Of a stretch of DNA of 64,000 nucleotides, positions 16,969-25,660 are shown one piece after another (position 1 is the first letter of the stretch; each line of letters starts with the position of its first letter). The position numbers and the translations under genes were made by a program. The notes beneath the pieces were generated by a model that was not told the origin of the DNA, did no database searches, and worked only from the letters and a program-made list of their open reading frames with translations. The stretch comes from Gimesia sp. (lineage in GTDB: Bacteria; Planctomycetota; Planctomycetia; Planctomycetales; Planctomycetaceae): positions 1 through 64,000 of the forward strand of contig PAJV01000056.1 of assembly GCA_002706765.1 (NCBI GenBank). The letters are read 5' to 3'.

Positions 16969-17592
16969 CTACTGCGCCGTATCTATTTCTCTTGCTGTTA
17001 CTTCCTTCATCTCGGCCATGAGTTTGCGGACCTCAGCCTCGACTACGGCAAGGTCAGCTTTGCGATCATCGGCACTTTTTCGAAACGGTTTTGCGAACCG
17101 AAAGTACATGTTCATCTTCTCATCCTGAAACTCTTTGCGAAATTTCTCCGCATCTCGCTCGTACTCCTCCGCACGCATGTTGTCCTGCTCGATCAGTAGT
17201 TTGAGCCGGTGCTGCTCGAACAAGAAGTAATTGAGATGGATGAGTGTGGCGAGATGGCCTTTGATCTCAAATTTGCTCTGGTTGAAGATCACTCGCACCC
17301 GTTCGGCCAGATGGTCTGCATCAGTACAACGCTGATTGACCTTCTCTGGCAGATCACGATCCCACAGGTCATCTACTGTCACGCCGAAATGGTCACAGAA
17401 CTGCTGGAGCCGTATCCGTGTTCGCTTGTCGGGATGTGCCGCCCCCTCTTCCTGCCACCGCCAGATCGTCCGGTCGGGAATGCCGAGAGACTCAGCAAGC
17501 TGTGCCGCTGGAGTTGAGCCAGTCCGTATGAGCAACCGCACGTTGGAAGCGAAACACAACTTACGTCGTTGACGTACCGGGTCTTGGGCCAT
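16969..17592 (-). CDS. HTH transcriptional regulator with coiled-coil tail
   Basis: 207 residues from ATG 17592 (MAQDPVRQRRKL), chosen because the upstream extension to 17673 overlaps the promoter region. Residues 15-65 form a helix-turn-helix (STPAAQLAESLGIPDRTIWRW) of the kind that binds operator DNA, followed by a second small helical unit (LQQFCDHFGVTVDDLW). The C-terminal ~110 residues are a charged coiled coil (EEYERDAEKFRKEFQDEK). It is divergent from the plus-strand gene starting at 17982. Two 13-bp direct repeats in the gap are likely its operators. A regulator of the adjacent replication and methylase module is the natural reading. Confidence 0.7.
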   Translation of the reverse strand: MAQDPVRQRRKLCFASNVRLLIRTGSTPAAQLAESLGIPDRTIWRWQEEGAAHPDKRTRIRLQQFCDHFGVTVDDLWDRDLPEKVNQRCTDADHLAERVRVIFNQSKFEIKGHLATLIHLNYFLFEQHRLKLLIEQDNMRAEEYERDAEKFRKEFQDEKMNMYFRFAKPFRKSADDRKADLAVVEAEVRKLMAEMKEVTAREIDTAQ

Positions 17593-17602
17593 GGCATTCC
17601 TA

Positions 17603-17697
17603 TTGTGGATTAAGTTGGCACATTTAATTGTAGTCCAAACATCTTGTGTAGCAAGTTGCCGAATGAAAAGCAAGTGCTGAAAAGTTGTGGATTAAGT
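17603..17697. promoter_or_regulatory. Two perfect 13-bp direct repeats (putative operators)
   Basis: TTGTGGATTAAGT occurs at 17603-17615 and again at 17685-17697, 82 bp apart start to start (close to eight helical turns), in the 390-bp gap between the divergent HTH gene and the plus-strand gene at 17982. The first copy lies just upstream of the HTH start codon. Nothing else in 17698-17981 could be assigned. Confidence 0.6.
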
Positions 17698-17981
17698 AGC
17701 TGTAGGACACCGGCAAGTGCGCCAACAAATACGCAACCCGGAGACCAAAACAAAGGAAAACAGATCGGACAAGCAGACGAGAAAAATATCAATTGCCCCA
17801 ATTTCGTGCGACTGGGATTCGTGATGGCATCATCCCAAATCGCAGAGTTTGGAGCAGGTTAATGAGGCTCGGCATCTGTCCTTCTGGAAAGAGTTGCAGG
17901 ATACGGAAACAGGCAATGCGTTTTACTGATTCGCCACCGTCGGCGGGTCGAAATTTTAAACCACATTATGGAGACCAATCA

Positions 17982-18779
17982 ATGAGCAAGATGAAAACTG
18001 TGAAGCGTCATACTTCAAAACAAGTCCGTCGTAATCTTTCAGATCGGATGAAGAAGGGAGAGCTTTATGTCGTCTTTAGTGGGATCGACGACGAAGTAAT
18101 GTCACTCCTTACTTATGACGACCCGGCGAGAACGCCACGCATCTACAGCAAAACCGCACTCGATCCTCGGGTTTGTGAGCAACTCATCATCTGCAAAAGC
18201 GTGGAGTCCGCAGTCAAGTGTCTCGGACCCGAAACCTACGCCGTCGTTTTGCCACTGTCAGCAATGATCGAATACTACGGCGAATTTGAAGTACGACGAT
18301 GGGCCAAATCGCAGCAATATGTCAGTCCTACCGAAGTCCGTGGTTACGTATCGAAGAAGGTTGCAACCCTGTTGGTGGGAAATAACTGGAATTCCGCCCG
18401 AGTCCGTGGGATTTATATAAAGCAGGTTGGCGATAACCATAGCCGATGGATATCTAATAATCTCACAAGCACACTTGCTGATCTGCTTGGCTTCTTAGAA
18501 TGCGTTCGCTTCGAGTTCCTGCAATACGACCCTGACGAGTTGATCGTTGATCATTTTGAGGACCTCTGCAATGGTAGTGATTATCTGCTTGACTTCGAAG
18601 ATCCCTCCGAATCAGTTAACGGTGACGAGCTATCAACCTTCGAGCATCAACTCGAAACCGTGGAGGAGGACATCATGACTTTAGACGAACTTATCGAACT
18701 CGTTGGCGAATCATTCAAGCTCGCCGACCTTCCGTCTCTGGAACAGCCAACATCGAGTCCTCTCATTCTCGTCGGCTGA
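17982..18779 (+). CDS. Hypothetical protein, 265 aa
   Basis: ATG 17982 (MSKMKTVKRHTSKQ) is preferred over the upstream in-frame extension because it follows a GGAG sequence by about 8 bases. The N-terminus is basic, the middle is mixed alpha/beta and the C-terminal ~80 residues are strongly acidic. No domain is recognised. Position suggests the first gene of the plus-strand module controlled by the divergent HTH gene and continuing with the AAA ATPase and methylases. An acidic tail could mark a DNA-mimic or a partner-binding protein, but that is speculation. Confidence 0.6.
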   Translation: MSKMKTVKRHTSKQVRRNLSDRMKKGELYVVFSGIDDEVMSLLTYDDPARTPRIYSKTALDPRVCEQLIICKSVESAVKCLGPETYAVVLPLSAMIEYYGEFEVRRWAKSQQYVSPTEVRGYVSKKVATLLVGNNWNSARVRGIYIKQVGDNHSRWISNNLTSTLADLLGFLECVRFEFLQYDPDELIVDHFEDLCNGSDYLLDFEDPSESVNGDELSTFEHQLETVEEDIMTLDELIELVGESFKLADLPSLEQPTSSPLILVG

Positions 18780-18860
18780 CCATTCTCTGGGCCGCCGCTT
18801 CCGATTGTGTAAGCCAATTCTAACGGTCCGCAATTCTTAAACACAATTTTTGTAACCGGC

Positions 18861-18906
18861 GTGCCGGGTGCGCACGGATTGCGCACCGAGCGGGAACACT
18901 CGGCAC
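18861..18906. other. Complex GC-rich stem-loop structure
   Basis: GTGCGCA (18868-18874) pairs with TGCGCAC (18880-18886) around a 5-base loop. Next to it CCGAG (18886-18890) pairs with CTCGG (18899-18903). An outer pair GTGCCG (18861-18866)/CGGCAC (18901-18906) can form a closing stem as an alternative to the second hairpin. It lies between the 265-aa gene and the small gene at 19081, without a T-run, so it looks like a cruciform or mRNA structure and not a terminator. Confidence 0.5.
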
Positions 18907-19080
18907 GTTCGGTCTTTGTAAAAAGTCTGCGCAAGTTTGGAGAAACAAGTCCATGAAACAAAAAAACAAAAAGGAGAGGCCATCAGTGCCCAGTCGTAAC
19001 AAGAGTTTATCAGTAAGGTTGTCACCGAACATTGCGACAATAGAGCGAAAACCGCTAACTACTTTTCAAGGAGAATGATT

Positions 19081-19332
19081 ATGCCGAAGCATATGCAAGC
19101 CAGAACAATTGAGATTCTCTCGATCACGGCAGGCAATGTTATTGTGAGAAAGATCACGAAAGAAATGTCGAATGTGAGAACGACGAAAAAGTCTGTTGTG
19201 CTTATCACGTACCGACCGGACCCTGCCAACAGCTATCGTTCAGAGATTGTGGCTGTCACCACAGAACAGGCGCAGAGGATGCGAGACGATCTCGATAGCA
19301 TATTGAACGTCGAAAATCTGTCGTGGATGTAG
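19081..19332 (+). CDS. Hypothetical protein, 83 aa
   Basis: ATG 19081 (MPKHMQARTIEI) lies 7 bases after AAGGAG. The ATG at 19075, which also opens this frame, is only one base from it, so 19081 is the start. The small basic alpha/beta protein has a central strand pair (SVVLITYRP ... EIVAVTTEQ) and a C-terminal helix. No family is recognised. It lies between the structured region and the AAA ATPase gene on the same strand. The 285 bp that follow hold no gene of note. Confidence 0.6.
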   Translation: MPKHMQARTIEILSITAGNVIVRKITKEMSNVRTTKKSVVLITYRPDPANSYRSEIVAVTTEQAQRMRDDLDSILNVENLSWM

Positions 19333-19617
19333 CATTTCAGTCCGTTACAACTTTTGTGCCGGTGGCTGAACGCATCTCGTAAAGTATTATCATGAAGCCA
19401 CTTATGACCCCAACTTTACAATGCAAAAAATCGTGCGTATCGTTGAATGTAGGACGACAACAACGTGCGTGATCAATAACTGCAAGTAGCCGTTCACAAC
19501 TCTGCCGACGGAATTTTCCATGACAACAGAACTGCGCTACCGGTGTGCGCAGAAAAAGCCAAGTGAATCTGAATGAACCAAACCTGTAACTATTTTTTCA
19601 AATTGGAGGACCATGAA

Positions 19618-20553
19618 ATGAATATGACTGCAATCCAACCTAAACAGCGGGCCGATACGTTGTCGGCCACCGAACCCGTCATTCAAGAATTCGGAACGAA
19701 GCTTCAACTCATTCGAGACCGAGTAGTGTCTGTTGCCAATGGATACCAGACCGGCGTGTACATCGTAGGAAGACCCGGCACGTCCAAGACGTTCACGGTG
19801 CGACAAGAGTTGGAATTACTCGACAAACCATGGGTGAATAAGAACGCCCGCATGACGCCGATGGGGTTGTTCGAATTTCTTGCCGATCATCCCGAACACG
19901 TCATCGTCCTCGATGACGTCACATCGCTCTTCAAAAACGAGCAGGCACTTCAGATTCTGTTGGCTGCGCTCGATGGACAGCCCGACGAGGCGAGGCTCAT
20001 TTCCTACAAGAGCAAGGACAGGGATGAACGAATCTGGTTCACCGGGTCGATCATTGCCATCAGCAACATTCCATTAAGGCATGATCCGTTGGCCCGAGCT
20101 TTGGGCAGTCGGATCGTGATGCTGGAACACGAGCCGACCGATGAGGAAGTCGCAGTGTTCATCCGGCACTTGGCTCTTCAGGGCTACCCAGAGTTATCAC
20201 CGGATGAATGCCTCGAAGTTGCGGAGTTTTTGATTGCCGAAACTCGGAAGATGGACCAGCGCCTTGATCTGCGGCATCTGACCAAGGCGTGGCAGGACTA
20301 CCGGCAAGTCAAGCAGGGTGATGCCTTGACCTCATGGCAAGACCTTGTGCGGTCCAGTCTTCAAAAGCAGATTGCCGAACCTGTGCGTGCTATTTCCAAG
20401 GATGAAGACAAGGAAATTCAACGACAACTCATCAAAGAACTCACAGAGAGATTTCCCAATGATCGCCACAGTCAGTTGGCCGAATGGCCGCACGGCAAAT
20501 CCACATTCTACAAGCGTCTCAAGGAAGTCACGTCCACTGCACGAATGGTATGA
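19618..20553 (+). CDS. AAA+ ATPase of the mobile module
   Basis: 311 residues from ATG 19618 (MNMTAIQPKQ), placed about 10 bases after GGAGG. Walker A is GRPGTSKT (51-58), Walker B VIVLDD (95-100), with a sensor 1-like ISN near 150 and an arginine-rich small domain (ALGSRIVML). A C-terminal helical region ends in a predicted helix-turn-helix-like KSTFYKRLKEV. This is a phage- or plasmid-type AAA ATPase that could load a helicase or act in replication or segregation. A truncated copy of the Walker A region is found at 23536. The gene leads a plus-strand block of two DNA methylases. Confidence 0.75.
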   Translation: MNMTAIQPKQRADTLSATEPVIQEFGTKLQLIRDRVVSVANGYQTGVYIVGRPGTSKTFTVRQELELLDKPWVNKNARMTPMGLFEFLADHPEHVIVLDDVTSLFKNEQALQILLAALDGQPDEARLISYKSKDRDERIWFTGSIIAISNIPLRHDPLARALGSRIVMLEHEPTDEEVAVFIRHLALQGYPELSPDECLEVAEFLIAETRKMDQRLDLRHLTKAWQDYRQVKQGDALTSWQDLVRSSLQKQIAEPVRAISKDEDKEIQRQLIKELTERFPNDRHSQLAEWPHGKSTFYKRLKEVTSTARMV

Positions 20554-20667
20554 CCTTCTGACACTTCACGTTTTCAGATTTTCAAGAACCAGTTTCCGGC
20601 CCTTTGCAGGGAGGGGTCGGGATACATCCACACATTTCATATTTCTCAAAAAAGAAAGAGAACCACC

Positions 20668-21735
20668 ATGACCAACAAACGCATTTCAAATCGCATCACT
20701 ACTCATCACTCGACTGACCGTAGTTGGGCCATACATCACGGCGATATCTACAATGTGTTGCCGACGCTTCCACCAGTCACGTTCGACGGTGTTTTCTGTG
20801 ACCCACCGTATGGCCTCAACTTCATGGGGCATAATTGGGACGGAAGTGTCCCGCCTGCTACTGTGTTTCAAGGTCTGCTGCGGCTTTGCAAACCGGGTGC
20901 TTATCTTCTCGTATTCGGTGCCCCGAAGACCTTTCACCGCCTTGCGTGCAACATTGAAGATGCCGGTTGGGAGATTCGAGACACGCTCTGTTGGCTCTAC
21001 GGAGATGGATTCCCCAAAGGGAAAAACATTGGCCAGACTCTCGGTGAACGGTGGGGCAACTACCACACGTTGTTGAAGCCAGCATGGGAGCCAATCATTC
21101 TGGCGATGAAGCCAGTCGATGGCACGTTCGTAAAGAACGTCACGAACTATGGCTGCGGTGGGCTCAACATCGGAGACTGTCGAATTGGGACAACATGTTA
21201 CACGAAGCGAAGTCATCAGGCTCCATCTCCAATGCTTGCAGACGGTACTGATAAGGGTAGGCATCCCGCAAATCTCATCCTCAATGAACGAGCCGCAGCG
21301 TTGCTGGATGAACAATACGGAACTTCTCGCTCCCGTCGTTCACGTCGTCGAAAGGCTGGTAGCAATGTCGGTAACGGCAAGACGCTTAACGCATTCCGTT
21401 CTCGAATGGATGTTGTGGAGGGCTACGGTGATGAAGGTGGTGCGTCTCGGTTTTTCTACTGTGCCAAGGCCAACCGCAAGGAACGCAAGGGAAACGCCCA
21501 TCCCACGGTCAAGCCGCTTGCCCTGTGTGAATATCTCGCTCGTCTAATCATCCAGCCGAAGCGTGAGACACCCCGCCGACTGTTAGTTCCGTTCTCGGGC
21601 AGCGGGTCCGAAATGATCGGAGCACTGTCGGCGGGCTGGGATCACGTAACCGGCATCGAAAAAGACGATCAATTCGTCGCCACGGCACGTCAGCGACTCT
21701 TCAAAGCAAAGGACGAATACACACGGCCTGCTTGA
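20668..21735 (+). CDS. DNA methyltransferase (beta class, N4-cytosine/N6-adenine)
   Basis: 355 residues. The catalytic motif IV DPPY is at 45-48 (VFCDPPYGLNF), early in the protein. The SAM-binding side comes late: HPTVKPLALCEYLARLI, then PFSGSGSEMIGA and TGIEKDD. This circular order (DPPY before FxGxG) defines class beta amino-methyltransferases, which methylate adenine N6 or cytosine N4. No restriction endonuclease is next to it, so it is an orphan methylase. In a mobile element this usually protects the element's own DNA from host restriction or controls replication. Confidence 0.88.
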   Translation: MTNKRISNRITTHHSTDRSWAIHHGDIYNVLPTLPPVTFDGVFCDPPYGLNFMGHNWDGSVPPATVFQGLLRLCKPGAYLLVFGAPKTFHRLACNIEDAGWEIRDTLCWLYGDGFPKGKNIGQTLGERWGNYHTLLKPAWEPIILAMKPVDGTFVKNVTNYGCGGLNIGDCRIGTTCYTKRSHQAPSPMLADGTDKGRHPANLILNERAAALLDEQYGTSRSRRSRRRKAGSNVGNGKTLNAFRSRMDVVEGYGDEGGASRFFYCAKANRKERKGNAHPTVKPLALCEYLARLIIQPKRETPRRLLVPFSGSGSEMIGALSAGWDHVTGIEKDDQFVATARQRLFKAKDEYTRPA

Positions 21736-21861
21736 TCTCACCTATTCGGTTATACGAGGCGGCTACATCTTTCTCCTCTTGTTTTTTTAGACCCCTGTTT
21801 GAGTCAAGGCCACCGGTCTGCGCTCAGTTTTCCAAGTTCCACTTTTCCAAAGGACGTAAAA

Positions 21862-22995
21862 ATGAAAAATCAAATTATAGAAGTAAAAATCAGCGACATC
21901 AAAATTGGGAACCGTCACCGAAAAGATATGGGTGACATCGAAGATCTCGCTCTGTCCATCGAAGAAAACGGACTCCTACAACCCATCGGTATCACGCCAG
22001 ATAATAAACTCATCTTCGGAGAACGTCGTCTGCGTGCATATCGTGATGTCATGATACTTGAGACTATTCCCGCTCGCATCATTGATGTGCCATCGATCCT
22101 GCACTGCCAGTTCACCGAAAACACGATGCGAAAGGACTTCTCTGTCAGCGAGCGTGTTGCCATCGTGGAGGCTCTTCGTAGTCACAAACACGGTGGGGAC
22201 CGCCGTTCAAAGCAAGTTCGCAATATCGAAGATGAACTGACTGTCGATGAAGCCGCAAAGCGTGCCGATCTTGGTGGCAAAGACGGTTACGCCCGTGCCA
22301 AGAAGGTTATCGAAAAGGGCATCCCAGAACTCGTGAATGCAATGGACAGCAATAAACTGTCGATTGCTGCGGCATCCGAGTTATCAAAGTGTGATCACGA
22401 GAAGCAAAAGTCGGTGCTCAAGAAAGGAGCGAAACACGCCAAGTGGTACGCAAACCGGATTCGCAAGATAAAAAATGAAGGTTCCACTCCCGAATATGAG
22501 ACACCGCAATGGTTGTTCGATCATCTCGATCAGGAATTTCATTTCACTCTGGACGCTGCCGCATTAACGGAAAACGCCAAGTGTGGTGAGTTCTTCACGC
22601 CCGAATCGGATGGACTGAAACAAAGCTGGGCGGGCCACACTGTCTGGTGCAATCCTCCGTTCAGCAAACTCGAAATCGGTGATTGGGTCAGTAAGGCTTT
22701 CGAGGAATCTAAGAATGGCGCAACCACTGTGATGTTGCTTCCGAGTGCTTACAAGGACTACAGGTGGTGGAAATCACACTGCACTTTTAGCGAAGTGCGT
22801 TTCATTCACAATTATGTTCGCTTTCCCCAATGCGGCAAAAAGACGACGGCGTATGTCGATGTCACTGTCGTCATATTTGGACCGAACATCATTCCGGGAT
22901 CAGCCGGGCCACCGATCATCAAAGCAGATGTCGAGGCTAACTCACAAGATTCGGCAGAGGACGCAAGGCATCCCACTAATCTCTGTGCCTGTTAA
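21862..22995 (+). CDS. ParB-like nuclease domain fused to phage-type Dam methylase
   Basis: 377 residues from ATG 21862 (MKNQIIEVKISD), with AAAGGAC upstream. Residues 1-100 form a ParB/Srx-fold domain: IKIGNRHRKD, SIEENGLLQPIG, and FGERRLRAYR, the GERR box. The middle (110-205) is a basic HTH-like linker. Residues 210-360 are a phage DNA N6-adenine methylase: ETPQWLFD, FTLDAAA, and the catalytic NPPF at 264-267 (VWCNPPFSKL). ParB-Dam fusions occur in phages and plasmids, where ParB-like domains act as nucleases or CTP switches. The previous gene is also a methylase, so the element carries two. Confidence 0.88.
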   Translation: MKNQIIEVKISDIKIGNRHRKDMGDIEDLALSIEENGLLQPIGITPDNKLIFGERRLRAYRDVMILETIPARIIDVPSILHCQFTENTMRKDFSVSERVAIVEALRSHKHGGDRRSKQVRNIEDELTVDEAAKRADLGGKDGYARAKKVIEKGIPELVNAMDSNKLSIAAASELSKCDHEKQKSVLKKGAKHAKWYANRIRKIKNEGSTPEYETPQWLFDHLDQEFHFTLDAAALTENAKCGEFFTPESDGLKQSWAGHTVWCNPPFSKLEIGDWVSKAFEESKNGATTVMLLPSAYKDYRWWKSHCTFSEVRFIHNYVRFPQCGKKTTAYVDVTVVIFGPNIIPGSAGPPIIKADVEANSQDSAEDARHPTNLCAC

Positions 22996-23009
22996 TAGTG
23001 TCATGAAGA

Positions 23010-23029
23010 GGCGATCAGGGAAGATCGCC
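23010..23029. repeat. Hairpin repeat, copy 1
   Basis: GGCGATC, loop AGGGAA, GATCGCC forms a perfect 7-bp stem; the sequence TCAGGGAA-ATCGCCAGT reappears at 23709-23728. It lies just after the ParB-Dam gene. Confidence 0.6.
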
Positions 23030-23109
23030 AGTACAAAATTTGTATTACGGATTGGATCGGGAAGAGCGTTTGTGTGATTAACTTATTTTTGAATTGGAGG
23101 AAATAGAAC

Positions 23110-23496
23110 ATGAAAACTGATTTGGAAAAGTCTGTGGGAACGATGATTTCAAGTGCTTATGAGCATGAGCACACGAGATACATCGTTAGCGTTGCAATTG
23201 GAGAACAAACGTCGGAGGGAAATCATGATTTTGACATCAACATAGTTCATCATTTAGACACACTAGACAGAGTCTCAAAATTAGGGGTTAATAAATTTGT
23301 ATTAACACAAATTCTTGCCTTCCAAAATCGGTATGGTGTACTCCCTGCATTTGTTCTCATCTGTTATGTCAACAACAGGCGCAAAGAAGACGTTGTTAAT
23401 ATTGTAATGGATGCTGCCCGAGAATATGCACACTTAAATACTCCGGTCGAAATTGGTGATATTGAGATCTGGCAACAATTCTTAATGCCCAAATAG
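23110..23496 (+). CDS. Hypothetical protein, 128 aa
   Basis: Starts at ATG 23110 preceded by GGAGGAAATAGAAC, a strong ribosome-binding site. 128 residues, mixed alpha/beta; VLTQILAFQNRYG and VLICYVNN are the most structured stretches. No family is recognised. It is the last intact gene of the plus-strand run from 17982 before the decayed ATPase copy. Confidence 0.6.
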   Translation: MKTDLEKSVGTMISSAYEHEHTRYIVSVAIGEQTSEGNHDFDINIVHHLDTLDRVSKLGVNKFVLTQILAFQNRYGVLPAFVLICYVNNRRKEDVVNIVMDAAREYAHLNTPVEIGDIEIWQQFLMPK

Positions 23497-23535
23497 TGCT
23501 TCACATATCTCACTGTATAAGTAAGCAGATATCTT

Positions 23536-23793
23536 ATGCTGAATTTTATGAGAAATAATACTGGACCTTTATCACACCGGGTGCTGCTTGGCAGCCCCGG
23601 TACTCCAAAGTCATATACCGTCAAAGATCAACTCGATCAGACTGGTGTAGCTTGGATACATTATTACTGTGATCTGCGGTTTTGTTATGGTAATAACAAA
23701 AGTTGCTGGCAATCAGGGAAAATCGCCAGTCCAACTTTAATTGTTAACGACCCATTCAGATACACAAGCAAATCTCCGTGTTCTATTGAATGA
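23536..23793 (+). pseudogene. Truncated copy of the AAA+ ATPase gene
   Basis: The frame contains RVLLGSPGTPKSYTVKDQL, which matches VYIVGRPGTSKTFTVRQEL of the ATPase at 19618 around Walker A. Lysine is kept but the P-loop GTSKT reads GTPKS. Similarity ends after about 35 residues and the remaining frame is unrelated. The second copy of the hairpin repeat (23709-23728, imperfect) lies inside it. This is a relic of a duplicated module, not a working ATPase. Confidence 0.65.
23709..23728. repeat. Hairpin repeat, copy 2 (imperfect)
   Basis: GGCAATCAGGGAAAATCGCC matches copy 1 (23010-23029) at 18 of 20 positions, but the changes break one pair of the stem. It sits in the tail of the decayed ATPase copy, so gene fragment and hairpin were probably duplicated together or derive from two related elements. 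Confidence 0.55.
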
Positions 23794-23904
23794 AAGGGGC
23801 TTGCGCTATAGAGGCGCATCGTCTGCTAATAGTCTGCGGGCTGGTTCGAATTCTCTTGCGGGTTAGGAAAATGGGCACCTGTCTGCGCACCTTCCCTATT
23901 GAAA

Positions 23905-25512
23905 TCACGCCGCCAAACTGGTGAAAGGCTCGAATGGTTTGATGAAGTGGTTGATTTCGTCAGGGTTGAGTCTCAAAGAGGCCTCTGGATCGAACAAAAC
24001 GGGTCGGGTGGTCTCTTCTGATGCCAGTTGAGTGATAGATTTGAAGAACTCGATGAGTGTAGTTCGGATAAAGGATGTTCTCCCTCTTCCTTCTTTCTTA
24101 ACGACTGCCACCACAGGTATTTCCAACTTCGTCATGAATTCCTTACTGGCACGCCATTTACAGGCTTTGCCTTTGTGGTATTTGCCGTCTTCGTCAGTCC
24201 AGCCGATACGGTAATTTTCGTCCTGCCAGTCCAGCAGACCCAGACCTGACAAATGGTCCCGGATCGCCTTGAACCGTTGCGGACAAAAGGCACGGTTAAT
24301 ATCACACGCTTCAAAAACTGACTTCCACATCTCCGACCATCGATTTACAGGAAGTGAACCATCAGCGTTCATATTTTCCGTAAAAAACTTTAGCAACATC
24401 AAAAAGATTGCCACATCTTCAATGGTGGCTACAGTCTTCCCCGAAGTATTGAGGGCGTGAACTTCCATTAAGGAGTCAGCCACCTGCCAGTAATGACCAT
24501 CGAGGTGTCCCAATTCATCCTGACTGATGTGCTTCCCGGAAATCGAGCCAACGTGTGCTGTCGCTGTATTTCTGGTTTTCGTAGACTTATTAACTTTGGA
24601 TTCTTCGATGACCGGCAACTTCTGGAGATCATTAACTGTTAGGACAGTCGTGTTGCGGAGTTGCTCTTCCTGTTCCGGTGTCTCGATCCGTGGCAACTTG
24701 GCCAGCGTACCGGATTTGTAAGTTAGGACTTCGTATTTTTCGTCACCCCATTCGACGACCGGCAGCGTCCCTTTGATTTCCACGTTTTCAATGTCAAATT
24801 TCTGTTCGTTCATGATCTGTCGCAACCATGTTTGAAGACGATGGAGCAGGAGATCGTTAATAACCGTCGCCCCGTAACCGTATTTCGACAGAACAAAATA
24901 GCCATGGGCTCCATTTCCGTGAGTGGAGATTTCGATATACAGATTTGGAAAATAGTGTTCTTTAAGAAAGTTGGCGAATGCCATTGCGCCCTCTAAAGTG
25001 CCGAATTTCTTGCAGTCAATGTCGATGAGAACGAGCGTCTCGTCATTTTTCGACCTCGAATCGCCCGCAAAGTAAAACGTCACTTTCTTTTTCCGGTGAT
25101 CTATGAAGTCTTGGTTTTTGATCTTGTTCAGCCATGTACGACGCCCCTTTCTCAGATCATCAAAGAACGCCAGCACCTCTTCATTTGTATTAATGTGAAT
25201 GGGATGCTTTCCCTTTCGGCCAGCGATTTCTTTGCCGTAATCTAACCCTGAAGTGCGATTTCGCAGCCATGTGTAAATGGACCGTTCTTTCTTGCGGCCA
25301 ACTGAAACATTAGATGATAGGGTAGTTCGTACTTTTGGTCCAAAAGTTTTTATATGTTCCCCACTTCTAAGGTTTGTTTCCATGCTTTCGATTTTTGGAC
25401 CGAAAGTCGGAGTCTGGGAGTCGTCGTCTGAAATGTCGGGAAAAAGTCCATCAACGAGTTCAGAAAATTCATCGTAGCTACGATAACTATTGTGTAATGA
25501 TTGAATGGGCAT
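23905..25512 (-). CDS. AEP-primase-like replication protein, second module
   Basis: 535 residues; start ATG 25512 behind AAAGGA. Residues ~150-280 carry the primase-like core: VLIDIDCKKF (D164, D166), the ISTHGNGAHGYFVL block (H198 and H203) and a later strand before an EIKG segment. This DxD ... sxH pattern is typical of archaeo-eukaryotic primase/polymerase folds used by plasmids and satellites. The C-terminal half contains winged-helix-like stretches. The N-terminal ~70 residues are low-complexity and contain a twice-repeated TFGPK (36-40, 56-60). It is the last gene of a minus-strand operon HTH - acidic protein - AEP. Confidence 0.65.
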   Translation of the reverse strand: MPIQSLHNSYRSYDEFSELVDGLFPDISDDDSQTPTFGPKIESMETNLRSGEHIKTFGPKVRTTLSSNVSVGRKKERSIYTWLRNRTSGLDYGKEIAGRKGKHPIHINTNEEVLAFFDDLRKGRRTWLNKIKNQDFIDHRKKKVTFYFAGDSRSKNDETLVLIDIDCKKFGTLEGAMAFANFLKEHYFPNLYIEISTHGNGAHGYFVLSKYGYGATVINDLLLHRLQTWLRQIMNEQKFDIENVEIKGTLPVVEWGDEKYEVLTYKSGTLAKLPRIETPEQEEQLRNTTVLTVNDLQKLPVIEESKVNKSTKTRNTATAHVGSISGKHISQDELGHLDGHYWQVADSLMEVHALNTSGKTVATIEDVAIFLMLLKFFTENMNADGSLPVNRWSEMWKSVFEACDINRAFCPQRFKAIRDHLSGLGLLDWQDENYRIGWTDEDGKYHKGKACKWRASKEFMTKLEIPVVAVVKKEGRGRTSFIRTTLIEFFKSITQLASEETTRPVLFDPEASLRLNPDEINHFIKPFEPFTSLAA

Positions 25513-25660
25513 GTTGCGTGTCCTTTGTTGAGCCGCCCTGTTCGTTTGGGCGGCTCATTTCATGTCTGCTGTTTATGTTCATTTCGCCTTTGGTGCCAAA
25601 TCTTTTTCGAAGTGGAAACAAAGACTGCCAGCGATCACATGTCGCTAGCGGTTTTGAGTT

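Noticed and set aside
23795..23870. tRNA-like signature (GGCGCA D-arm-like, CTGCTAA anticodon-like, GGTTCGAAT T-loop-like)
   Set aside because: The T-arm (GCTGG ... TCTCT) and the anticodon arm do not pair, and no acceptor stem forms. At best a decayed tRNA-Ser-like relic; not called as a gene.
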